8,187 nt of DNA from Acholeplasmatales bacterium (GTDB lineage: Bacteria > Bacillota_I > Bacilli_A > Acholeplasmatales > Anaeroplasmataceae). Shown piece by piece: positions 1 through 6,198 of the stretch; positions within the stretch are counted from its first letter, which is position 1, and each line of letters starts with the position of its first letter. The DNA lies in contig CAAGJD010000104.1 in NCBI GenBank assembly GCA_900770055.1, positions 1 through 8,187 of the forward strand, read 5' to 3'. A program made the translations under genes and the position numbers. The notes under the pieces are model-generated. The model did not search any database. It was not told where the DNA came from and saw only the letters and a program-made list of their open reading frames with translations.

Positions 1-182
1 ACTTATATTATACCATTTTTGGAGTACTTTTTCCTTATAAAGATGCTAAAATCCGGAATAAAATCCGGATTTATTTTTTGCCTAGTTTAGGGTCTAATTC
101 AATTTTGGGGAAACACAAAGAAAAAATAGTAACTATCGTGCTTATAAGAAAATATTTTCTAAAATATATAGCTAAAGAATAA
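1..182 (+). CDS. Possible 3' end of an unidentified plus-strand gene
   Basis: The reading frame beginning at base 3 is open from the left window edge for 59 codons and stops with TAA at 180-182. The peptide is rich in Lys and Ile and ends in a basic stretch, KYFLKYIAKE; I do not recognise a family. In its favour, the stop lies exactly at the foot of the bidirectional terminator, mirroring the pectinesterase stop on the other side. Against it, 59 open codons can occur by chance in AT-rich DNA, and a terminator-like hairpin (49-79) lies inside it. A second frame stops at 38-40, eight bases before that hairpin, and would be the alternative gene end. A start, if any, is outside the window. Confidence 0.3.
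   Translation, partial: LYYTIFGVLFPYKDAKIRNKIRIYFLPSLGSNSILGKHKEKIVTIVLIRKYFLKYIAKE
49..79 (+). terminator. Candidate intrinsic terminator, plus strand
   Basis: An 8-bp perfect stem (AAATCCGG at 49-56, CCGGATTT at 65-72) encloses an 8-base loop and is followed by a T-rich tract with six consecutive T at 74-79. This is the form of a rho-independent terminator for a plus-strand gene lying to the left, possibly the frame stopping at 38-40. The same stretch is also an 11-bp direct repeat (47-57 and 59-69, period 12), so the hairpin could be a by-product of an in-frame repeat if the longer plus-strand frame is the real gene. Confidence 0.45.
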
Positions 183-245
183 AAAGACATATAGTTAGCT
201 AATAATTATCATTATAATAGGCTTAATCTAACTATATGTCTTTTT
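181..245. terminator. Bidirectional intrinsic terminator ending the pot operon
   Basis: A perfect stem pairs 186-198 with 228-240 (13 bp, GACATATAGTTAG on the left), extended by five A-T pairs to 181-245, around a 29-base AT-rich loop. Reading the minus strand, the stem is followed by T5. Reading the plus strand, it is followed by T7 (241-247). It begins immediately after the pectinesterase stop (246-248) and so should end the minus-strand operon. The loop is long for a terminator, but a small inner stem (202-206 with 211-215) may shorten it. It could also stop convergent transcription from the left. Confidence 0.8.
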
Positions 246-1115
246 TTAATTATTTAATATGCTTTCTATATATTCATTTAATATAGAAGCATCATCGATA
301 TTCGAAATGATTTTATCATTATATTTACAATTATAAAGACAAACCTTTTTTGTTAGTGGATCACCCTCATGCATTTGGATTAATTCAAATATAGTATCAC
401 CACTAAATTCACAATCTATCATAGATAAAATTGGATAAAGAGGTTGAAAAGCTCCACCTGGAAACCAAGCTCTTCCTATATAGGTTACAGCATTTAAAGT
501 CGAGAATCGACACTTTTTAAATATAAAGCCATAATCATTTATCGCAAGAGTTGATGGTGCTGTATAATATATATCACTTGTGTGCTTAAGACCTTTAATT
601 TCACAATTATAAAATACACAATCAGCACTTCCAAAGATAAAATCAACATCCCCCTCAATGTAGGAATTAATTACTTTATTATTAATACCATTATCAATAT
701 ATAATGTATCCTGTCTAGAAATAAACTTACAATCCTCAATTAATAAATTATGGATTTCAGATTTAAAGGCTACAGCTTGATTACCAGATAACTTGTCTCT
801 TTTATGAGAATTAATTATCGTAACATTTTTAATATGAAAACCATTTGCTGATTCTTTTACTGTAAATGTAGCACTACCTGTTGTACCATAGGTTTTAGTA
901 CCATCACCACCATAATTTATTGGAATAATTTTACTATTATAATCGTCCCATGTGATAGTTGAACCATTAGTTCCGATAATCGTTAAATTAGGTTGAGAAA
1001 CAGTTATTTTTTCATTATATATTTTAGGAGCTAAAATAATTGTGTCAAATTGCTTAGCTATAAATAATGCTTCTCCTAAAGTCATATTAAGTTCTTTATT
1101 TAAATCAATTATCAT
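246..1115 (-). CDS. Pectinesterase (pectin methylesterase), apparently cytoplasmic
   Basis: The product is a pectinesterase-family right-handed beta-helix enzyme that hydrolyses methyl esters of polygalacturonate, releasing methanol. Numbered from the chosen start (289 aa), the family motifs are GNQAVAF (111-117, Gln113), QDTLY (135-139, acid/base Asp136), GDVDFIFG (155-162, nucleophile Asp158) and GRAW (214-217, Arg215). The 22-residue gap between the two aspartates is close to the 21 I recall for Erwinia PemA, so the enzyme is probably active. An in-frame ATG four codons upstream (1127) has no ribosome site, whereas GAGGT lies five bases before the ATG at 1115, so I chose the shorter form. 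Neither start gives a signal peptide: the protein opens directly with MIIDLNKEL. Known cytoplasmic members would act on imported methylated oligogalacturonides; that role here is inference. It follows potD by 18 nt and precedes the operon terminator, so it is probably the last gene of the pot transcript, although no other pectin gene is visible. Confidence 0.88.
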   Translation of the reverse strand: MIIDLNKELNMTLGEALFIAKQFDTIILAPKIYNEKITVSQPNLTIIGTNGSTITWDDYNSKIIPINYGGDGTKTYGTTGSATFTVKESANGFHIKNVTIINSHKRDKLSGNQAVAFKSEIHNLLIEDCKFISRQDTLYIDNGINNKVINSYIEGDVDFIFGSADCVFYNCEIKGLKHTSDIYYTAPSTLAINDYGFIFKKCRFSTLNAVTYIGRAWFPGGAFQPLYPILSMIDCEFSGDTIFELIQMHEGDPLTKKVCLYNCKYNDKIISNIDDASILNEYIESILNN

Positions 1116-1120
1116 AAAGT

Positions 1121-1125
1121 ACCTC
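1121..1125 (-). promoter_or_regulatory. Ribosome binding site deciding the pectinesterase start
   Basis: GAGGT on the minus strand ends five bases before the ATG at 1115. It overlaps the upstream in-frame ATG (1127) itself, which has only AT-rich sequence before it. This favours initiation at 1115. Confidence 0.65.
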
Positions 1126-1133
1126 ATAATATA

Positions 1134-2249
1134 TTAATGAATCTTTACATTAATAAATTCTTCTTCTAAATAATAATAAATATCACTACCTAAATATCTA
1201 TATACCTCATATACTGAATTTTCAGTATGGATAATATTTGTTGGGTCATAAGCAGATATTTCAAATAAATCTGCATAATCCTCTGATGCTTTAATTTCAT
1301 TATATACAGCCTTAACTGTAGGACAATAGCCAACATAATCAGCATTTGCTAAAGAATTATCAAAATCAATCATATAATCAATAAATTTATAAGCTAAATC
1401 CTCATTTGTACATGTCTCAGGAATTACTAAAGCATCAAAAAATACATTATTTCTATCTTTTGGAGCATACATTGAATAATTTTCAACATTTGTTTCATCC
1501 GTTTCTAAATCAGCATAATATGCGTCAAAGAAATCTCCTGAATAAGCTAAAGCAACATCTAATCTTCCTTGAGATATTTTAGTTTTAATATCATCTGTAC
1601 CCCAAGCATAGAAGGTAGTATTTTGAAGTAAATCCATACATTCTTTTATTTGTTTTTTATCTTTAGTATTTAAAGAATAGCCTTTATAAAGCTCTGCAGC
1701 AGCAAGGGCATCTCTTGATACATTATACATTGCTACCTTAGTATTTTTAGGTAATAGGTCATGTTCAAATAAAACACTCCAACCATTTTCAATAACTATA
1801 TCCTCAAGGCCTTCTATTCTTTTATTATACATAATACCTAATGAGCCCCAAAAGTATGGAATATAATACCCATAATAAGAATTACAGTTATCGCTTTTCA
1901 TAATTTGAGCAAGTTCTGGAACAAATAAATCCTCACTATAGTTTTCAAGTCTTGAAAAATCAATTTTACGAATTAATCCATCTTCTTTCATTTGATCTAT
2001 TGTATAGTCAGATGGAACAACTAAATCATATTCAGCAAGCTTATTTTGAACATTTGAATACATTAATTCACTTGAATCTACTGTCGCAACCTTTACAGAG
2101 ACTCCATATTCTTCTTCGAATGCTAAAACGACATCCTCACTGATATAATCACCCCAGTTTAAAATTAAAAGGTCACAGCCCTTTCCTCCACAGGATGATA
2201 AAATAGCTACAGTAAAAATTAAAGAAAGTAATATATATATTTTTTTCAT
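1134..2249 (-). CDS. potD: Spermidine/putrescine-type substrate-binding lipoprotein PotD
   Basis: This is the extracellular solute-binding component of the polyamine-type ABC importer (371 aa; family usually near 350). A basic N-terminus and hydrophobic stretch lead to the lipobox LSSC with lipidated Cys20, so it should be membrane-anchored. PotD hallmarks follow in order: NWGDY (31-35), YDLVVPSDY (74-82), PYFWGSLGIMYN (131-142), YAWGTDD (214-220) and FDALVIP (271-277). By eye against E. coli PotD, Trp34, Tyr37, Ser83, Tyr85 and Asp257 have equivalents here (Trp32, Tyr35, Ser80, Tyr82, Asp272) and Glu171 becomes Asp180. Trp229 and Trp255 become Tyr236 and Phe270, and Asp168 has no acidic match. 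A linear polyamine is therefore the likely ligand, but its identity is unproven. The start ATG overlaps the potC stop by one base (TAATG), with AAGGTGAC six bases upstream, implying coupled translation. It is the fourth pot gene of its operon, followed by the pectinesterase. Confidence 0.93.
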   Translation of the reverse strand: MKKIYILLSLIFTVAILSSCGGKGCDLLILNWGDYISEDVVLAFEEEYGVSVKVATVDSSELMYSNVQNKLAEYDLVVPSDYTIDQMKEDGLIRKIDFSRLENYSEDLFVPELAQIMKSDNCNSYYGYYIPYFWGSLGIMYNKRIEGLEDIVIENGWSVLFEHDLLPKNTKVAMYNVSRDALAAAELYKGYSLNTKDKKQIKECMDLLQNTTFYAWGTDDIKTKISQGRLDVALAYSGDFFDAYYADLETDETNVENYSMYAPKDRNNVFFDALVIPETCTNEDLAYKFIDYMIDFDNSLANADYVGYCPTVKAVYNEIKASEDYADLFEISAYDPTNIIHTENSVYEVYRYLGSDIYYYLEEEFINVKIH

Positions 2250-3112
2250 TATTCTGTCACCTTCTTCTTTTTCTTAGATAAAAGCTGGTAAACAATAATT
2301 GCTGTAAATGTTATAACCATTAATAGTGTATTATAAGCACAAGCCTGTGGCCAAGCACCTGACTTAATTTGTTTTAAAGAGCCATATAGCCATGTTGAGA
2401 AATTATCATTTGCACCACTAACAAAATAAGTGATTATAAAATCATCAATACTCATGGTAAATGCTAATAAGGCTCCTGAAAATATACCAGCCTTAATATT
2501 TGGTATAATTACCTTAAATAAAGCCTGTGCTGGTGAACAACCTAAATCAATAGCTGCATCATAAATTGAATTGTCCTTACCTAGCTTTGGTAATACAGAT
2601 AAAACAACATAAGGAGTTGAAAATAAAACGTGTGCTATTAAGGTTGTAATAAAGCCATATTGACTGATTATGTTAGTGCCTATCATTAAAGATATAATTT
2701 GAAATAATATTAATAAGAAAGCAGCGGTAACTATATCAGCATTTAATATTGGAACATTATTTAAAATAATAAACTTCTTTCTAGCATTTCTATTTAAAGA
2801 ATTAATACCAATAGCACTTGCAGTACCAAAAATTGTTGAAATTATTGTTGATAGGAATGTTATTTCAAGTGTAAAAACAATTGAATCTGTTAACTCACCA
2901 CCAGCTAATAGCTTAGAATACCAATCAAAGGTTAAGCCTGTAAAGCGATAGCCCATTGGGTCTGTTGATATACTATTTATCGCCATAACCAAAATTGGGA
3001 TATATGTAAGTAATAATACTACTGCTATAAATATAATCACAAAAGCCTTATAGCTAAACTTAGCTATTTTTTGACTTGTAGGTTTTTCTACTTTTATTCT
3101 TTCATTCATCAT
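2249..3112 (-). CDS. potC: Polyamine-type ABC transporter permease PotC
   Basis: This is the second inner-membrane permease of the PotABCD importer, pairing with PotB to form the channel (287 aa, a normal length). It has about six hydrophobic segments, at roughly 22-45, 80-103, 124-146, 154-175, 206-230 and 259-278. The cytoplasmic EAA loop, which docks on PotA, lies at 185-204 and reads DAAIDLG followed by a VIIP end. The segment NNVPILNADIVT (118-129) is shared almost exactly with the second PotC-like permease near the right edge, showing that they are paralogues. The start overlaps the potB stop as ATGA, and a second ATG follows at once; AGGAGGGTG at 3123-3131 fits the first better. The C-terminus is a short run of five lysines. 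Confidence 0.93.
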   Translation of the reverse strand: MMNERIKVEKPTSQKIAKFSYKAFVIIFIAVVLLLTYIPILVMAINSISTDPMGYRFTGLTFDWYSKLLAGGELTDSIVFTLEITFLSTIISTIFGTASAIGINSLNRNARKKFIILNNVPILNADIVTAAFLLILFQIISLMIGTNIISQYGFITTLIAHVLFSTPYVVLSVLPKLGKDNSIYDAAIDLGCSPAQALFKVIIPNIKAGIFSGALLAFTMSIDDFIITYFVSGANDNFSTWLYGSLKQIKSGAWPQACAYNTLLMVITFTAIIVYQLLSKKKKKVTE

Positions 3113-3951
3113 AGTAATGTTTCACCCTCCTCATCTACTCTTGAGATAATATAAAGGCTTCCTAATACTAGAATAATTATAATTAAACTCCACATACTAC
3201 CCTTGTTATAGAAGGTAGTTGTTCCCTTAAATTGCCATTCAATAAGCTGACCAACCATTGTATATCTTGTGTCACCCTCTGTAACAATATCTGGGATTGT
3301 AAAGCTCATTGCGGCAGGAAGGAATGTCATCATAATTCCTGAATAAACACCCTTTAAGGACATCGGAATTGTAACCTTAAAGAAGGTTTTAATAGAGCCT
3401 GCACCTAAATCATTTGATGCCTCATATAATGATTTATCCATTTTTTCAAGCACTGTATAAATTGGGAAAATCATAAATGGTAGATATACTAATGTCATAA
3501 CAGCAATTATCTTTAAATCCTTAAAGCTAGATAAATCAATTGTAAAGCCTAATAAATTTGTAAATAAACTGTTATCACTTAAAAGATTATTAATAGTTTG
3601 AATACGTAATAGCATATTAGTCCACATTGGCATAATAAAAATAAGTAAGAACAAATACTTATTTTTCAACTTACTACGTGAAATAAAATAAGCAATTGGG
3701 TAGCCTATTAATAGTGCGAATATTGTAGCTATAGCTGCATAATAAATAGATCTAAAGAATGACTTTAAAAAAGCATTTTGACTTAAATAAACGAAATTAT
3801 GTAATGTAAATCTTATTTCTGATAAATCAGATGTAATGTTAAATTTTTTAACTGTTGAAAATGCAAATAATACCATCATTAAAAGTGGAATACCTGTAAA
3901 AATGATAATCCACACTAAATAAGGTATAGAAAGCTTTTTAAATTTATTCAT
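3109..3951 (-). CDS. potB: Polyamine-type ABC transporter permease PotB
   Basis: This is the first inner-membrane permease of the importer (280 aa, typical size). Hydrophobic segments lie near 10-32, 69-91, 98-117, 147-168, 200-221 and 252-270. The PotA-docking EAA loop is at 177-196 (EASNDLGAG, ending in VTIP). The region IMPMWTNMLLRIQ (106-118) is a PotB-type feature that separates it from PotC. It overlaps potA by 8 bp and potC by 4 bp. Its own ribosome site is poor (GAAGG only three bases before the ATG), so translation probably depends on coupling to potA. It ends in TGA, direct evidence that this codon is a stop in this organism. Confidence 0.93.
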   Translation of the reverse strand: MNKFKKLSIPYLVWIIIFTGIPLLMMVLFAFSTVKKFNITSDLSEIRFTLHNFVYLSQNAFLKSFFRSIYYAAIATIFALLIGYPIAYFISRSKLKNKYLFLLIFIMPMWTNMLLRIQTINNLLSDNSLFTNLLGFTIDLSSFKDLKIIAVMTLVYLPFMIFPIYTVLEKMDKSLYEASNDLGAGSIKTFFKVTIPMSLKGVYSGIMMTFLPAAMSFTIPDIVTEGDTRYTMVGQLIEWQFKGTTTFYNKGSMWSLIIIILVLGSLYIISRVDEEGETLL

Positions 3952-5482
3952 TAACCTTCATAAGATGGATCTCATATGGATCGACATTAAGACCAATCTT
4001 ATCTCCTACTTTAGCATTTTCATAATCATGTATTACAAATTCCATTCCATTTGCATCTGCACAAATTTCAAAATGCACACCCTTAAACATTACATCAGTA
4101 ACTAAGCCAACAATCTTAGCATTTTCTGCAGGTACAACGTCAAAATCCTCTGGCCTAATAACGACATCACAAGGCTCACCAACCTCAAAGTTTTCATCAA
4201 CACATTCAAATTCTTTACCCATAAACTCTACAATTTTATTACCCTTATAAGTACCTCTAATAATATTAGATTCACCAATAAATGTCGCAACAAAACGATT
4301 TTTAGGTTCATTATAGATATCCATTGGTTTACCAATTTGCTGAATAACACCCTTATTCATAACAACAATTGTATCGCTCATTGTAAGTGCCTCTTCTTGG
4401 TCATGAGTAACGAAAATGAAGGTAATGCCAACCTTACGTTGCATTTCCTTAAGCTCGTATTGCATTTCCTGACGAAGCTTTAAATCTAGGGCAGAAAGCG
4501 GTTCATCTAAAAGTAAAATTCTTGGCTTATTAACAATCGCTCTTGCGATAGCTACACGTTGTTGTTGTCCACCACTCATTTCATCAATCTTACGATATTC
4601 ATAGCCTTCAAGCTTAACAAGCTTTAAAGCCTCAAGTACTGCTTCTTTTATTTGTTTTTTATTCATCATTAATGACTTAGCACTTTTAATTTCTAAGGCT
4701 TTATCCTTTAAAACCTGCTTTTTTTCCTTTTCAAGTTCTAAAAGCTTTTCCCATACAGCAATTTTCTTTAGCTCCTTAAGCTCAGCCTCATATGGCTTAG
4801 TAGCCTTTGATTTTGATTGACCTGATAAAATTGCTTCATGAATTAGATTCTCAATTTCCTTAATACGATGCTTAGCATTTTTAACCTCATCATCTTTTTC
4901 CCATTCAATATCAATTTCTTCATCAAGCTTTTGAATTATTGGAGCATATTTATCCTCTACTGCTTTAAGCTTTTTTTCAATTAATGCTTCCTTTTCATCA
5001 ATAACATCAGCACTAATTTGAGCCTTTATTTCCTTAAGTCGTGATTTAATTTTAGACTTTTCTTCCTTGCTAATAGCTTTATTATCTAAAGAGGCTGTTA
5101 AGCTTTGTCTTTCTGCTTCATATTTTCTAGTACAGCTTGATTTGATATCAGCCATTATTCTACTAAAGTTTCTTAAGCCAAATGCGACATTATCAAAAAC
5201 ATTTAAATGTGGAAATAAGGCATATCTTTGAAATACTGTATTAATTGGTCTTTGGTGAGCTGGTGTATTATTAATAGTTACTCCATCTAAAATAACCTCA
5301 CCATAATCAGGATCCTCAAAGCCACCTATCATTCTAAGTGTAGTTGTTTTACCACAACCTGATGGTCCTACTAGGGTAACAAATTCATTTTCATTTATAT
5401 ATAAATTTAAATCATCGATAACGACATTTCCATTGTATTCCTTATGAATACCCTTAAGTTCAATTATTTTCTTTGCTTCCAT
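3944..5482 (-). CDS. potA: Polyamine-type ABC transporter ATPase PotA with long coiled-coil insertion
   Basis: This is the ATP-hydrolysing subunit of the importer, on the cytoplasmic face with PotB and PotC. It shows Walker A GPSGCGKTT (39-47), the Q-loop VFQRYALFPH (83-92, Gln85), signature MSGGQQQR (302-309), Walker B RILLLDEP (321-328, Glu327), SALD (330-333) and switch His360. A TOBE-type C-terminal domain runs from about 400 to 510. It is 512 aa long, where PotA is usually 350-380. The excess is a Lys/Glu-rich, probably helical stretch at about 106-272, between the Q-loop and signature, inside the helical subdomain that contacts the permeases. All catalytic motifs are intact and the frame is unbroken, so this is a real insertion and not an assembly error. 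I recall similarly enlarged PotA proteins in mycoplasmas. It follows the regulator gene by 10 nt, and its ribosome site shares bases with the regulator's stop codon. Confidence 0.94.
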   Translation of the reverse strand: MEAKKIIELKGIHKEYNGNVVIDDLNLYINENEFVTLVGPSGCGKTTTLRMIGGFEDPDYGEVILDGVTINNTPAHQRPINTVFQRYALFPHLNVFDNVAFGLRNFSRIMADIKSSCTRKYEAERQSLTASLDNKAISKEEKSKIKSRLKEIKAQISADVIDEKEALIEKKLKAVEDKYAPIIQKLDEEIDIEWEKDDEVKNAKHRIKEIENLIHEAILSGQSKSKATKPYEAELKELKKIAVWEKLLELEKEKKQVLKDKALEIKSAKSLMMNKKQIKEAVLEALKLVKLEGYEYRKIDEMSGGQQQRVAIARAIVNKPRILLLDEPLSALDLKLRQEMQYELKEMQRKVGITFIFVTHDQEEALTMSDTIVVMNKGVIQQIGKPMDIYNEPKNRFVATFIGESNIIRGTYKGNKIVEFMGKEFECVDENFEVGEPCDVVIRPEDFDVVPAENAKIVGLVTDVMFKGVHFEICADANGMEFVIHDYENAKVGDKIGLNVDPYEIHLMKVNE

Positions 5483-5488
5483 TTTAAT

Positions 5489-5495
5489 CTCCTTA
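5489..5495 (-). promoter_or_regulatory. potA ribosome binding site fused to the regulator stop codon
   Basis: TAAGGAG on the minus strand contains the stop TAA of the XRE-cupin gene (5493-5495) and the AAGGAG site of potA, six bases before its ATG at 5482. A ribosome ending the regulator would therefore sit on the potA initiation region, suggesting coupled expression. Confidence 0.75.
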
Positions 5496-6026
5496 AAAAT
5501 TTGGAGGGCATGATACCCAAATTATTTTCGCTTTATTATCAGTCTTATTCATAATATAATGCTCTTTATTACTTATAAAATAAAAAGATTCCATTGCTTT
5601 TAAGCTTTTAACGGAATCACCATAAACTATCTGTATTTCGCCTTCAATTACATAGCCAAACTCTTCACCCTGATGTGGGTAATCATGAAAAGTTTCACTA
5701 TGAGGTTCTAAAACAACATAAATAGGCTCCATTGTTCTTTCCTGAGAATTGGGAACAAGCCAGGTTTGAGTATAGCCTATAAATTCTTTATCATACTGTT
5801 CTTCTTGATTATATACTATGTTATCCTCAGATTTATCCTTAAAGAATTCAGATAATGATGTGCCTAAAACCTCTAATATAATTTCTAGCGTTTCAATTGA
5901 TGGTGATACTTTATCATTTTCAAGTTGTGAGATGTAGCCCTTGGTCAGCTCACATCTATTTGCTAGCTCCTCCTGGGTGAGACATAATAATAACCTTTTT
6001 TCTTTTATTTTAAAACCTAAATTCAT
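5493..6026 (-). CDS. XRE-family regulator with C-terminal cupin domain
   Basis: This is a transcriptional regulator of the XRE-cupin (PuuR-like) type, 177 aa, a usual length. Residues 1-63 form the lambda-repressor-like helix-turn-helix, with LTQEELANRCELTKGYISQL at 16-35 as the DNA-binding core. A linker follows, and residues about 100-172 form a small cupin barrel with HQGEEFGYVIEGE (118-130), the expected first cupin motif, and His156 in the second. The usual Gly-Asp of the second motif is Met-Glu (145-146). Such proteins often stand first in polyamine transport or catabolism operons and bind the small ligand in the cupin pocket. Here that role is inferred from its position as first gene before potABCD, just downstream of a promoter and repeat array. 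The site AAGGGGA, seven bases before the ATG, supports this start. It could also control the neighbouring upstream pot module. Confidence 0.9.
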   Translation of the reverse strand: MNLGFKIKEKRLLLCLTQEELANRCELTKGYISQLENDKVSPSIETLEIILEVLGTSLSEFFKDKSEDNIVYNQEEQYDKEFIGYTQTWLVPNSQERTMEPIYVVLEPHSETFHDYPHQGEEFGYVIEGEIQIVYGDSVKSLKAMESFYFISNKEHYIMNKTDNKAKIIWVSCPPNF

Positions 6027-6056
6027 AATATAATCCCCTTTTATTTAAGTTTTCTA

Positions 6057-6092
6057 ATACTAAACTTTCGGTTTGAAATTCCTAAACAGTAT
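6057..6092 (-). promoter_or_regulatory. Operator-like repeat array in the leader of the regulator operon
   Basis: On the minus strand, ATACT (6088-6092) and AGTAT (6057-6061) form outer inverted arms. Inside are two direct copies of GTTTAG 22 bp apart (starting at 6087 and 6065), close to two helical turns. A central AAAC (6071-6074) can pair with either GTTT. It lies just downstream of the predicted transcription start, a place where a repressor, perhaps the XRE-cupin protein itself, could block transcription. The repeats are short in AT-rich DNA, so this is tentative. Confidence 0.35.
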
Positions 6093-6102
6093 AGACGTAT
6101 TA

Positions 6103-6131
6103 ATTATACAATTTTTATATAAATAATTCAA
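6103..6131 (-). promoter_or_regulatory. Sigma-A promoter of the regulator-potABCD operon
   Basis: On the minus strand, the -35 TTGAAT (6126-6131) and a perfect -10 TATAAT (6103-6108) are separated by exactly 17 bp of AT-rich sequence. Transcription would start near 6096, giving a leader of about 70 nt before the regulator ATG. It is the only good promoter I see for the six-gene operon, and it lies just after the terminator of the preceding operon. Confidence 0.8.
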
Positions 6132-6160
6132 GGTTTTTTTATCAATTCAAAAATGCAAAG

Positions 6161-6192
6161 AAAAAAAGACCTTAGCTATTAAAGCTAAGGCC
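6161..6192 (-). terminator. Intrinsic terminator after the second potD-like gene
   Basis: Read on the minus strand, a 10-bp stem (6183-6192 with 6168-6177, one G-T pair, core CCTTAGCT) with a 5-base loop is followed by seven T (6161-6167). It starts six bases after the stop of the upstream potD-like gene. The plus-strand side is followed by AAAATATT, so it works in one direction only. It separates the two pot transcription units. Confidence 0.9.
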
Positions 6193-6198
6193 AAAATA

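Noticed and set aside
1952..2143. Plus-strand open frame of 63 codons inside potD
   Set aside because: It lies fully antisense to a well-supported gene with clear PotD motifs, has no recognisable family features and is rich in His and Leu as expected for an antisense reading.
4667..5167. The enlarged PotA as an assembly chimera or inserted mobile element
   Set aside because: The frame is continuous, the flanking ATPase motifs are intact, and I see no terminal inverted repeats or target duplications around the extra segment.
6027..6198. Riboswitch or small RNA gene in the intergenic region
   Set aside because: The space is filled by a terminator, a promoter and a leader of about 70 nt. I recognise no known riboswitch core, and only short weak hairpins form.
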